A DNA stretch of 64,000 bases from Ascoidea rubescens DSM 1968. Lineage: Eukaryota; Ascomycota; Saccharomycetes; Ascoideales; Ascoideaceae. Under the pieces are notes generated by a model. It was not told where the DNA came from and searched no databases. It saw nothing but the letters and a program-made list of their open reading frames with translations. The stretch is from NCBI RefSeq assembly GCF_001661345.1, contig NW_017962916.1, positions 914,461-978,460 on the forward strand, read 5' to 3'. How positions within the stretch are numbered: the first letter of the stretch is position 1; the number at the start of each line of letters is the position of its first letter. This document shows positions 52,044-62,839 of the stretch, piece after piece. The translations under genes were made by a program, and so were the position numbers.

Positions 52044-53909
52044 TCAAAACTTCTCTTCGACAAAACTCAGCTCAGGATTATTGCTCATTCGAAATCCCCA
52101 TCCTGCAAAGATCTTCAATAACCCAATTCTCCATCCTCTGCAGAGCCCATCAAATCCATTGTTTTCATTATCTCTCAAATAATAAATATCGAATAATGTC
52201 TTGAATATTCCATTATATCCCGCAAACTTCACGATCATTGTATTCTCATCAACCTTTAATGAATTTTCCTCAAGTTTCTTTTGACTCTTTCTCTCACTAT
52301 TGTTGTTCTTCCTCTTTCTCTTTGTTTTATTATCCTCATCACTATCATCACTGTCCTCTTTAATTTTTATAACTTCATCGTTATAATATCTATACTCATT
52401 TGTCCTTCTATTTTTCCTTTTCTTCCTATGCTCAAACTCTTCGCCTTTATAATTAATCAAATAGCTAACTTGACTTCTTCGTAATAACGTCTCAAATGGC
52501 AATTTAATAAACAATTCAACAATCTCTGATAATAAATTCAACATTTCAAATAATATAGGCGAATTATAATTGTCTATACCAAACTTGATAAATAAAAAAT
52601 ATGGTGTAAATTTCTTTAAAAAATTGCTCGTAAACGAATTCAAAAAAATCGGTAAAACTAATGTTAATGGTGGTAAGAAAAACTTGACCAACTTGATTAA
52701 ATTAAGTATTTTAAAACTATCCTCGGAATTTGATGATGATGAAATTATCGAACTAAACTGATATGATATAATGTTCTTAAAATTTCGATTAGAATTATTT
52801 ATTGATGTTATAATAAACTTAGTCTTAATTAAATCCAATGGAGATAAGATAAACGAGGTAGATACCGATACAAATAATGATAACAAAAATGTATTCAAAG
52901 GAGAGGGAGACTGAGTTGCATCAATGAAAAATGGATCAGGAATATTCAAAAACGGTGACAAGAATCCTGATAACCATGCTTCTAAAAACGTAAATAACGT
53001 ATTGTATAAAAAAGTGCTATTAGTCGCTCTCCACAATCCTCTAGTTCCTTCAAACGATAATATTGATGACATTATATCAATCGTATTCAACGACAAAGGT
53101 TGTAAATGGTTTTTATTTTTAGGTTTTAAATCATAATTGCTATCATCATTACTAGAATCATTTATATTATTCACACCATCTATATCATTTGTCTTATGAT
53201 CGTCGGTTTCATTATCATTATTTAAATTTTTTGCAATTTTGTTTTTATTATTATTATTGCTACTATTATTATACTGGTAAGGATTTGTTGTGTTGGAAAA
53301 AAAATAGTCCATTTCATCTTCTCTATCGGAATTGGCATAAATACTGTTATTTAGATTATTATTCGAATCAATGCTTAAATCATTTTTGTCCTTATGAGTT
53401 TGGTTTAATTTTTTTTGCTGTCTCTCAAATGGGGATAGCCTGCTATCATTAAATTGACTTGTGTGAAAATAACCAATTTGTAGCAATAATCGAACAACTT
53501 CAAAAGGTTGCGAAATACAAATTTTTAGATAATTTTTAAACAAAGAATTCAAGATGTTCTTGAAAATATCTTTAAAGTTATTTAGATCAAATAAATCATG
53601 TAATTCTAAATCATGATAAAGGTTTCGAATCAAATTATTCCCAAATATATTGCTATGAGTATTGTTGTTGCTATAAGCGCTGGAATTGGACATCAAACCA
53701 TACCCCGAAGAAGATTTGGCTAAGCTCTTCTTAACTAAACCGGCAGATCGAATACCTAAACCACCAGTAGAATGATTGATCAACTTTGAAGATAAGGTCT
53801 CTGAAATGGTTTTTCCATTCTCGTAGAGAACACCAGTGCCTGGACGATAGATAACTAGATAATCGCCGTCGAAGGTGTCTGGATCATAGTAAGGTCTGAG
53901 CTCCTTCAT
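52044..53909 (-). CDS. UGO1: Ugo1, mitochondrial outer-membrane fusion factor
   Basis: 621 residues (S. cerevisiae 502). Begins MKELRPYYDPDTFDGDYLVI, matching the Ugo1 start (RPYYDPDxF). Modified mitochondrial-carrier repeats are seen: NYLKICISQPFEVVRLLLQI, LSFEGTRGLWRATNSTFLYN, SFILSPLDLIKTKFI, and a C-terminal FKTLFDIYYLRDNE ... GLCRGWRIGLLKIFAGWGF. Asn/Asp-rich and Lys/Arg-rich inserts lie between repeats. Ugo1 links the fusion GTPases Fzo1 and Mgm1 in the outer membrane. The first ATG is used. Only 133 bp separate its stop from that of SDC1. Confidence 0.88.
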   Translation of the reverse strand: MKELRPYYDPDTFDGDYLVIYRPGTGVLYENGKTISETLSSKLINHSTGGLGIRSAGLVKKSLAKSSSGYGLMSNSSAYSNNNTHSNIFGNNLIRNLYHDLELHDLFDLNNFKDIFKNILNSLFKNYLKICISQPFEVVRLLLQIGYFHTSQFNDSRLSPFERQQKKLNQTHKDKNDLSIDSNNNLNNSIYANSDREDEMDYFFSNTTNPYQYNNSSNNNNKNKIAKNLNNDNETDDHKTNDIDGVNNINDSSNDDSNYDLKPKNKNHLQPLSLNTIDIMSSILSFEGTRGLWRATNSTFLYNTLFTFLEAWLSGFLSPFLNIPDPFFIDATQSPSPLNTFLLSLFVSVSTSFILSPLDLIKTKFIITSINNSNRNFKNIISYQFSSIISSSSNSEDSFKILNLIKLVKFFLPPLTLVLPIFLNSFTSNFLKKFTPYFLFIKFGIDNYNSPILFEMLNLLSEIVELFIKLPFETLLRRSQVSYLINYKGEEFEHRKKRKNRRTNEYRYYNDEVIKIKEDSDDSDEDNKTKRKRKNNNSERKSQKKLEENSLKVDENTMIVKFAGYNGIFKTLFDIYYLRDNENNGFDGLCRGWRIGLLKIFAGWGFRMSNNPELSFVEEKF

Positions 53910-54445
53910 TTCCTAATAGGTGGTGATGTTTTCTGGTGCTTCCCACTTCCTATGATATCGTAGCATTATAACGAGGTAAGATAGCTTTTTTGAACAAAAG
54001 GTGATGCGATTTTATTATATCTGCTCACTTTGAGAAAGCAAAAAAAGAGATTGTATTATACAAGCACACGTGCTTGGCACATTAGCTCATAAGATCATTG
54101 TACCGTTTGTACCACTCTTCGAGCTTACATAAAAAGCCCTAAGTTACGGTCTTAGAGTGTAAGCCCCTGAGAATCGGAATACAGGAAGCCTTACGGTTAC
54201 GACCCACGAAGGTCCGCGCAAAACAGCATATAATGTATACCATGTGCCAGTTAGAGACCAAAAATGCGTTTTGTTTATCTTTCACATGGGAAAAAATGTT
54301 GGTACCAGTTTGGCGATTAAGGTTGATCCAACATTTTTAGGCTGTGATAGGTTCTGATATAATAATCCTTTTTGTATTGTATTTCAGGAGCTGATAGATG
54401 AAAGCACGAACTGTCTTGCTGTGACACCAACAGAAGCATCGAATA
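53910..54445. promoter_or_regulatory. Divergent promoter UGO1/OPI1
   Basis: 536 bp of mixed composition. A CACGTG lies at 54067-54072, flanked by CAAGCA/TGCTTG. A 7-bp inverted repeat (GCTTACA 54123-54129, TGTAAGC 54158-54164) is next, followed by three TTACG motifs between 54145 and 54210. An inositol-type element lies at 54281-54289. Confidence 0.5.
54281..54289 (+). promoter_or_regulatory. Candidate inositol/choline response element (Ino2-Ino4 site)
   Basis: TTTCACATGG matches the ICRE core WYTTCAYRTGS at all but the first position, 165 bp before the OPI1 ATG. S. cerevisiae OPI1 is itself ICRE-controlled, so a feedback site here is expected by family knowledge. Confidence 0.5.
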
Positions 54446-55598
54446 ATGGAATCTCAACCAGAGCCAAATCCGAATCCAGACCCTACCCCTAATGCTCCAT
54501 CTTTCACCGACAGAATATCCATCAAGAACCTAGTGAACCAGTTTAACGACAGTAGTATAATAAAAAGGAAGAACCTCAAGAGGCAGTACAGCAACCATAG
54601 CAATAACAGCAGTGATAATACCAGTATAGTCAACCATGGTGGTAACAACAGCCATAGCGATAACAATTTTATACAGGAAGACGACGATGTTATAGCAGCA
54701 GTGCAAGCTTTAGACCAGTTAAAGAGATCGGGATCTACTTCGTCTCAGAGCAGCAACGATTCTCGTACTATGTACCAAAAGAGTGTCAATAGTACCGTTG
54801 ATAGTGTTGAGCATTATAGTGATAATTATAATAATAATTATGGCCATGTTCATAATGATAGCAGCAATGAACATAGTAGTAGCAATTACTATTCAAATAG
54901 CTCACTTCAGAATTTATTACAGAATAACTATGGTAATATGAATATGAACATGAATAAAGATGCGTTTTTCAAGAAAGTAAGTAAATATTACAATGCATCT
55001 AAAAACTATTCCACTACGTTTAAAAACAGTGCCGAGTTTATTGAAAAGAAGACCAGACCTGTTTTGATGAAATATAAGCAACAAAATTTCAATAACATTA
55101 GCAATAGTATGAACAATAATATAAACAACAGCATGGAAAATAGGGATGATCTAAGCAAGATGAATCATATTAATGATGGTGATAATAATAATAATAATAA
55201 TAATCAATCTTTACCATCATTTACTGAATTTTTTCAGTCCAAATTGAGTAACAATGGATTCAATAATTGGAATAATGGGAATAGTGGGAATAATAATATA
55301 TCATTTTTTAATAATCCGAATTTATTTAATAATAAAAACTTGTCAGAATTATCAATTAATTTTTCAATTGAATCTCAAAAAAATTTAAAATTATTGTTAA
55401 AGGTTTTGAAATTGGCCAATAATAGATTGAATAATGGAGTTCAAAATTTACAAAGGTTAATAAATGAGAAAGAGCAAAAATTGTTATCAACCAAAGTTGA
55501 TGACAATCCAAGTGGTAATTCAAATGTTAGTTTGAGTGGGAATTTAAATGATAATTTAAATGATAATGATAATGATAATGATAATGATAATGATAATG

Positions 55599-55629
<31 letters not shown>

Positions 55630-56548
55630 AAATTTAAAATCCAGTTCTTCTAATACTTTTAATGCTTCTAATTCTTTTAATACTTCTAGTTCATCTCATT
55701 TGATATATAATAATATAATAAATAATGTTAAAAGGAAAAAAATTAGTGATGAAGGATTAAATCAAGTTAAAAAGGATATTGTAAACACAGTTAAGAAAGC
55801 AGTTGGTGTTATATCAAATTTTACAGGAAATTCATTGCCTGAGCCTGCGAGATCATCAGTAAGAGATGTTTTATTAACGTTGCCACAGAAATTAGCCAAA
55901 AGTTTGAATTCTCCAATGACTGAGCCATCCAGTCCAATAAATCTTAATGATGCCGTTACTACCACTAATAGCAATAATTTTTTGACACCAGTGGGCTCGA
56001 ATAGTTCAATAAATGCATTGAATCGAGATTGTGAAGGGAATAGTGGCAGTACAAATGAGAATCAAGCTGTTAATAATGGGAATAGTTATAGTAGCAGCCA
56101 CATAAATATTAATACAATGATTAGAAATGATGCTAATACAAAGATATTGATATTAGCTAAGGAGTCGTTAGATTCGTTTGCCAATATAATCAAAATCTTT
56201 GATGAAAACTTGGAGAAAGCAGAAGATTGGGTTGATGTTAAGAAATCAGAAAAGGAAGAAGAATTGAACAATTTAAGAAAATCGAACCAAGAGAATGATG
56301 GTGTTGGAAATGAAGATGGGAATGAAGATGGAAATGATAATAATAATAATTATAATTATTATAAAGATACGGAAATTGACGGCAATGAAGATGCTGGAAA
56401 GCACCAAAAGGGTGAAAAGAAAACAGATGATACAGTTGTAATTACGAATGAAATTGTGGGTGATGAAGATAATAAAATTCAGTTTGGCGGTGAAAATTAT
56501 GAAAAATTTAATAATAGCAGTGATACGCTTAGACCTGATTCGTGTTGA
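54446..56548 (+). CDS. OPI1: Opi1-like repressor of phospholipid synthesis genes
   Basis: 700 residues (S. cerevisiae 404). The conserved DDDVIAAVQALDQLKR helix near residue 80 and the KKVSKYYNASKNYSTTFKNS segment near 180, followed by AEFIEKKTRPVLMKYKQQN, match the Opi1 family. This includes the phosphatidic-acid-binding, nuclear-membrane-anchored type. Later segments (QKNLKLLLKVLKLANNRL, SSVRDVLLTLPQKLAKSLN, DSFANIIKIFDENLEKAE) correspond to Opi1 helical regions. Asn-, Ser- and (Asn-Asp)-rich expansions account for most of the extra length. Opi1 binds Ino2 and Sin3 to repress INO1-type genes and is held at the ER by phosphatidic acid and Scs2; I did not find a strong FFAT motif. Start is the first ATG; GA-repeat codes (ND)n at 55559-55627. 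Confidence 0.82.
55559..55627 (+). repeat. (GATAAT)n microsatellite coding (Asp-Asn)n
   Basis: About eleven nearly perfect hexamers inside OPI1; the same alternating Asn-Asp pattern as in SNT1 is produced from the opposite reading direction. Confidence 0.88.
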
Positions 56549-59500
56549 CCCACATTTTTTCTAACCAAATGAATTAATTTTTGAAATATTTGTAGAATAT
56601 ATTATATTCATACTATATTCATATTATATTCATATTACATCCAGATCATGTTTGGATCATGTTTGAATCATGTTTGGGACTACTTTTGATTTAGATTAGT
56701 TTACTTCATACTATTATATTATATCAAATTATACTATTAATAACTAATACTATACTAATATTACGCTAGGAATCCAATATCGCACTAACAGAGTGAAGTA
56801 TCACGCCAACTTCTGGACGGAGCAGCAAAACCATGATCAAAAGCAGATACTGCAGCAGATGCTGCAGAGAGTCCTTGGCTGAAGATGCTCAGGCGCTTGG
56901 TTTCCTGATCTGGAGCAGGCCACGTGGGTGGGTGTTTAGACCGTGTTCGCCATGATTGCTTTGTTCGCCAGCAAGGCTGGGCAATTAGTGGACTTTTCAT
57001 AAAAAAGCAACACCAAAAGCAGCAACGTTTCCAGCGTTTCGTGATTCTTGTTCACAGTCGAGCAAACTTTAGCAGGCAGAAAGCAAAGCTATTGGCCAAA
57101 CCGGAAGTCGCAGCAAGGAGTTTCTTGGTTGCACTCTTATCTTCTTGGCAGCTGACGGTTCTATTCCGGTCCAGAACACTTTTCAAAAATTCGATAAATC
57201 CTAAAACTTTGTTACAAAAACAACGGATGTGAATTGATAAGAAAAGAAATAAACTTTTATTAAGATTGTTAAAATTATCAAAAATATCAAAATTTATAAC
57301 ATTTTAAAATTATATTTTATATTATATTTTATATTATATATTCTTGAATTGTAATATTATTAAATTGCAATATTAATAAAATTATTAATATTTTATAATA
57401 TTTTATAATATTTTATAATATTTTGTAACATTTTTAATTTTTTAATTTTTTTTAAAATTTAATCTTCCATTACAGTCGCAAGATGAGGAATATTGGTGTG
57501 TTTGAGATACTTCCGCAACATTTTGATGGTGCTTTCAGAGTGCTTTCAGAACAGTTTCGCCATCCTTTGCAAAATGTTACAATCGTATCACTGTTAGACA
57601 CTCTCAAACAGTATTAGTCACAATTCCTCAGACTCTTCAATTTTTTTGTTCCAGCCAAACTGATTTCTGCACTCAAATCGTTCACATATTATTTTGCACT
57701 ATCTCATAGTTTGTTTTCAGTGCAGGAGTGTATGCTGCTTGTGAACCAAAGATCAAAGACTTCACACTCATCAAGCACTTTTAAAACAAAAGCCAATGTC
57801 ATTTTTATTTCAGCTAAGCATATTGAATTCTACCGTCAACAATGCTTCGATAATGTTTACTATTCAGTGCACTATCAGAGCGGTTATTATGGTGGTTGTT
57901 GGAGTGGTTAATTAGCATTTACCAGCAGCGTGCTTCTAATTACGATTCCAGTATAGTCTGGCCTGTGATTGGCCAGTCAGCAAAGCAAAACCCAAATTTA
58001 ATTTCCTTTAGATCCATTCGAGATAATGCTCCGACATTCCATAAAACAAGTCTAAAAGAATTATCAAAAGTTGTCGAACCGATTAACAGTGCATGGAGTC
58101 ATGGTTCAATTAAACTAAACTGATATATAATCAAGGATTTAAAGACCCACTTTCAATCCACAATCTTCGATTGAATTATTAATTATAAATGATAAATGAT
58201 AGGTTACAGATTAATTTCAGGGCCAGTTTAAAGTAATTCCAACTAAAAATGACCCGAAAATTATTATCTCCAAGTTCACAAGGTGTTTCAAGTTGCAATT
58301 ATTTTTTTTATCTAGATTCAACAAATATCGTATTTTGATATTTTATTTTATTTCATTTTATATCATTTTATATCATTTTATTTCATTTTATTTCAATATC
58401 TCTTCAATAACATCTCGCCTTTATCCGTGTATTTAGATTCCTTTTCAGCTGTTTTTTCTATCCATTTTCTGGTCTGTTTTCCTGACTTTTTTTACTGTTT
58501 TTTTTTCTTTTTCATCGTCAATGATTGTTTTTTTTTTACTATTATTTTCACCTCTGAATTCCTTTTATTCTATTGCACTGCATGTCAATTTTTAATTGGG
58601 TAAATACCAACATTAGTAAAGCCTGAAGAAAAAAATATCGGGTAGAATCTATAGGTTTGCATCGAAATTCGATTGTTGTCTCAAAAGCTTTTCAAAAAAT
58701 TTCAAAAAATTCTAGAAAGACCAAACCAAAATAATAATTCAACAACAAAACAGCTTTTATCCAGACTGCAATTGTCATTTGACACTTTCAGATGAATTAT
58801 TGATATTTCCAGGGTCTGGCAAAGTTTGATGCCGTTTGCCCACACAAAAGCTCATTCAGCCGTAACGAGAAGCCATTTGTTGAAACCACATTGCAAAGCA
58901 CTTTCTGAAGCTTCTTCTAAATCACCTCTGCCTCTTTTCCCCCATAACCCAACCTCCATTGTTCTTCCTCTATTGTGCTTTCTTTCCTCCAGCCTCCAGG
59001 TTCTTTTCTCCCTGTCCGCTATCTGTCCGCTATCTCTGAGGAAAACCCCAGCCAATCACTGTCCTGTTTAAAAAACATGCATCCCGCTGCACACAGCCGC
59101 ACCTCTTCCGAATTTCAACCAGCTCCGACCTGTGATATTCCGACCGCAGATCTGCAGCCTCTATCCGACCGGCAGTAACTTTATTTGGCTCTGCTATAAA
59201 CTTTTCACTCTTTATTTTTGATTTCTTGCTCTAGTTTTTGGGTTTTTGACCATATAAATACTCTTTTAATCCCCCATATAAACCTTTTACCATGCTTTTA
59301 TTTTTCTAATTCATCCATCAACTCATCTCATCGATTCCCTTCCATTTCTCCCACTTCTCCCCTTTTCATTTTCTTGTTTTCGATTATTTAATTAATCTAA
59401 ACTATTTATCTTTGGTTGTTCTTTTCTCAATCAAGTTTCAATCCTATCATTTTTTTTCTTTTTATATATATATATATATATTTGGAAATCAATGATAACA

Positions 59501-59602
59501 ATATAATTTTTTTCTTTTTGGATCAAATTAATCAAATCTATCTCTAAAATCCCCATTGAAATATTGAATACATCAAATCTCTTCATTCTATTTTAATCCA
59601 TC
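56549..59602. other. 3-kb upstream region of the ENA-type ATPase gene
   Basis: No gene recognised in 3 kb. 56620-56760 has TTCATATTATATTC repeats. 56780-57200 is GC-balanced (CACGTG at 56920-56925). 57240-57440 is extremely AT-rich with ATTTTATAAT repeats. 57480-58140 is mixed with two short frames of unlikely coding nature. 58800-59180 is GC-balanced. 59190-59600 is a pyrimidine-rich leader with a TA run at 59463-59481 and C-rich STRE-like CCCCT at 59350. Long upstream regions are usual for salt-regulated ENA genes. Confidence 0.45.
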
Positions 59603-62600
59603 ATGTCTTCAATTCAAGAGAAATTGAACTCGGATTCAGGCTCAAAACCTCCATACCAATTAACTATTCAACAGCTCGAAAAGATTTATAACTCCGATGC
59701 CAACGTTGGTTTATCTGACAACCAGGTTAAAGAAAACTCTGCCCTCTATGGTGAAAACACTCTAGGTAAAGAAACTGGTGTTCCCTATGGGAAAATCTTC
59801 CTAAGACAAGTTTGTAATGCTATGATCTTGGTCTTGTTCATTTCTATGATTATTGCTTTGGCTATACAAGATTGGATCAGTGGTGGTGTCATTGCCTTTG
59901 TTGTTGGTATTAATATTGTCGTTGGTTACTATCAAGATGTTAACGCCGAAAAAACAATGGGTTCTTTAAGATCCTTGTCTTCTCCTGCTGCAAGAGTCAT
60001 CAGAGGTGGTAACGATTTAACCATCCCAACCAAAGAAGTTGTTCCAGGTGATATTGTTATTGTTAAAGTTGGTGATACTGTTCCTGCCGACTTAAGATTA
60101 ATTGATTCTTTAAATTTCGAAACAGATGAAGCCTTATTGACCGGTGAGTCTTTACCTATTTCCAAGGACCACACTCTAGTTTATACCCACGAAATCTCTG
60201 TTGGTGATCGTCTTAACATGGCCTTTAGTTCTTCCACTGTCTCAAAAGGTAGAGCCACTGCTATTGTTGTTTCAACCGGTTTACAAACCCAAATTGGTAT
60301 GATTGCTCAATCCTTAAACGACAATAAATCAAAAGTCAGACAAGTTGAAAAAGATGAAAATGGTGCTGCTCCAAAAAGAGCTTATTTCAAAGCTTTTTTC
60401 GGTACTTTAAAAGACATTATTGGTGCTTTCTTAGGTCTTAACGTTGGTACTCCTTTACATCGTCGTTTGTCAAAACTTGCATGTGGTCTTTTCGTTATTG
60501 CTGTTATCTTTGCTATTATAGTTATGGGTTCCCAAAAGATGATTGTCAACAAAAATGTCGCTATTTATGCCATCTGTGTTGCCTTATCAATGATTCCATC
60601 CTCCTTAGTCGTCGTCTTGACCATCACAATGGCTGTTGGTGCTTCTGTTATGGTTACAAGAAACGTTATTGTTAGAAAACTAGACTCCTTGGAAGCCTTG
60701 GGTGCTGTTAGTGCAATCTGTTCTGATAAAACTGGTACCTTAACTCAAGGTAAAATGATTGTCAGAAATGTCTGGATTCCAGGTGTCGGTACTTATGCCG
60801 TGTCTGACATAAAAAAACCTTTGGATCCAACCACCCGTTCCATCAAGTTTAGTTTCGGTTCTCCCGTTGAAATTGCTGAAAACGAAGTCAACTCTGAATA
60901 TTCTTCCACTGTACCTTCTCCAATTCCAAATAAATATGCTTCTTGGTTGAAAACCGCAACTTTGGCTAATGTTGCAGTCATCTTTCAAGATACCAGTGAT
61001 CCAACCGTCGAACCTGAATGGAAAGCTCATGGTGATCCAACTGAAATTGCTATCCAAGTTTATACCTCTGCTTCTAATTTTCCAAGAGAAAGTTTAACTG
61101 AAGGTGAAAATAAAAGATATGACCACCTTGCTGAATACCCTTTTGATTCCTCTATTAAAAGAATGTCTGCTGTTTATAAAGATTTGTCTACCAACGAAGC
61201 TCACGTCTTCACTAAAGGTGCTGTTGAAAGAGTTTTAGGATGCTGTAAATACTGGTACGGTCACTCTTCTGGTAAAACTGCCAACCTTGAATCAATTAAA
61301 GAAGAAAATATCATTGAATTAACCGAAGATGATGTTAGAACTATTGAAAGTCAAATGGAAGCTTTTGCCAATGACGGTTTAAGAGTCTTGGCTTTTGCAA
61401 CTAAACTTGGTGACCCAAAAATTTCCGATGCCGAATACGCTAAAATTGACAGAAATCAAGTTGAGAATAACTTGATTTTTTTAGGTTTAGTAGGTATTTA
61501 TGATCCTCCACGTTTAGAGTCTGCTGCCTCGGTTAAAAAATGCCACAAGTGTGGTGTTTCTGTTCATATGTTAACCGGTGACCATCCAGGTACTGCTAAG
61601 GCCATTGCTCAAGAAATTGGTATTTTACCTCACAACCTTTATCATTACGCTGAAGACGTTGTTAAGATTATGGTTATGACTGCTGCCCAATTTGATGCCC
61701 TAAGTGACCAGGAAATCGACAACTTACCTGTTTTGCCTTTAGTTATTGCGAGATGTGCTCCTCAAACCAAAGTTAGAATGATTGACGCTTTACACAGACG
61801 TGGTCAATTTTGTGCAATGACTGGTGATGGTGTTAACGATTCTCCATCTTTGAAAAAGGCTGACGTTGGTATTGCTATGGGTATTTCAGGTTCCGATGTT
61901 GCTAAGGATGCCTCTGATATTGTTTTGTCCGATGATAATTTTGCTTCCATCTTAAATGCTGTTGAAGAAGGTCGTCGTATGGCTGATAACATTCAAAAGT
62001 TTGTTTTACAACTATTAGCAGAAAATGTTGCTCAAGCCATTTACTTGATGGTTGGTTTAGTTTTTATTGATGACGATGGATTTTCTGTTTTCCCATTATC
62101 TCCAGTTGAAGTTTTATGGATTATTGTTGTTACCTCATGTTTTCCAGCTATGGGTTTGGGTCTTGAACTTGCTAGACCTGATTCAATGGAAAAACCACCA
62201 AAGGATCCCAAAGAAGGTATTTTTACTAGAGAAGTTCTTTGTGATATGATGGTTTATGGTTTATGGATGGCTGTTTGTTGTATGGGTTGTTTTGTTGCCA
62301 TTATTTATGGAAAAGGTGGAGGCCAACTTGGTACCCAATGTAACGACTCTTATAACCCTTCATGTAACTATGTTTTCAGAGCAAGATCTGCTTCTTTTGC
62401 CAATATGACATGGTGTGCTTTAATTCTTGCTTGGGAAGTCATTGATACCAGAAAATCTTTATTCAAAATGAATCCAGAATCAGAAACTCCCTACACACAA
62501 GTGTTTAAAGATTTGTGGAGAAATCAATTTTTATTCTGGTCAGTTATTTTTGGTGTTGTTACAGTTTTCCCATTAGTGTACATTCCAGTTATTAATGAAA

Positions 62601-62839
62601 AAGTTTTCTTACACAAACCAATTGACTATGAATGGGGTGTTGCAGTTGGATTTTCTATTCTTTTTCTTGGTGGTTCAGAATTATATTTATGGATCAAACG
62701 TATTCACTACAGACGTCGTCCAGATGAAGCTCACAACCCAGAATATGATTTGGAAAGAAATTCACCATTTGAGAAATATGCTTCTTTCTCTAGAGCTACA
62801 ACTGTTGTTGATGGTAATATGGTTCAATTGATAAAATAA
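59603..62839 (+). CDS. ENA1: ENA-type P-type Na+/Li+ (K+) ATPase
   Basis: 1078 residues (S. cerevisiae Ena1 1091). Type IID P-type ATPase: cation-ATPase N-terminal domain, TGESLPIS actuator motif, phosphorylation site CSDKTGTLTQGKM with Asp at about residue 375, nucleotide-domain segments, and MTGDGVNDSPSLKKADVGIA. About ten membrane helices; NTD residues and the GGVIAFVVGINIVVGYYQDV segment match Ena proteins rather than Pmc1 or Pmr1. It pumps Na+, Li+ and, in some, K+ out at the plasma membrane, dominating salt tolerance at neutral to alkaline pH. Codon choice is strongly biased (GCT, GTT, TTG, GGT) and no CTG codon occurs in the whole gene, suggesting high expression. There is no sign of a tandem second copy in the window. 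Confidence 0.97.
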   Translation: MSSIQEKLNSDSGSKPPYQLTIQQLEKIYNSDANVGLSDNQVKENSALYGENTLGKETGVPYGKIFLRQVCNAMILVLFISMIIALAIQDWISGGVIAFVVGINIVVGYYQDVNAEKTMGSLRSLSSPAARVIRGGNDLTIPTKEVVPGDIVIVKVGDTVPADLRLIDSLNFETDEALLTGESLPISKDHTLVYTHEISVGDRLNMAFSSSTVSKGRATAIVVSTGLQTQIGMIAQSLNDNKSKVRQVEKDENGAAPKRAYFKAFFGTLKDIIGAFLGLNVGTPLHRRLSKLACGLFVIAVIFAIIVMGSQKMIVNKNVAIYAICVALSMIPSSLVVVLTITMAVGASVMVTRNVIVRKLDSLEALGAVSAICSDKTGTLTQGKMIVRNVWIPGVGTYAVSDIKKPLDPTTRSIKFSFGSPVEIAENEVNSEYSSTVPSPIPNKYASWLKTATLANVAVIFQDTSDPTVEPEWKAHGDPTEIAIQVYTSASNFPRESLTEGENKRYDHLAEYPFDSSIKRMSAVYKDLSTNEAHVFTKGAVERVLGCCKYWYGHSSGKTANLESIKEENIIELTEDDVRTIESQMEAFANDGLRVLAFATKLGDPKISDAEYAKIDRNQVENNLIFLGLVGIYDPPRLESAASVKKCHKCGVSVHMLTGDHPGTAKAIAQEIGILPHNLYHYAEDVVKIMVMTAAQFDALSDQEIDNLPVLPLVIARCAPQTKVRMIDALHRRGQFCAMTGDGVNDSPSLKKADVGIAMGISGSDVAKDASDIVLSDDNFASILNAVEEGRRMADNIQKFVLQLLAENVAQAIYLMVGLVFIDDDGFSVFPLSPVEVLWIIVVTSCFPAMGLGLELARPDSMEKPPKDPKEGIFTREVLCDMMVYGLWMAVCCMGCFVAIIYGKGGGQLGTQCNDSYNPSCNYVFRARSASFANMTWCALILAWEVIDTRKSLFKMNPESETPYTQVFKDLWRNQFLFWSVIFGVVTVFPLVYIPVINEKVFLHKPIDYEWGVAVGFSILFLGGSELYLWIKRIHYRRRPDEAHNPEYDLERNSPFEKYASFSRATTVVDGNMVQLIK

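Noticed and set aside
57711-58123. Two short plus-strand frames in the ENA upstream region
   Set aside because: Poor start context, no conserved look, inconsistent composition; probably non-coding.
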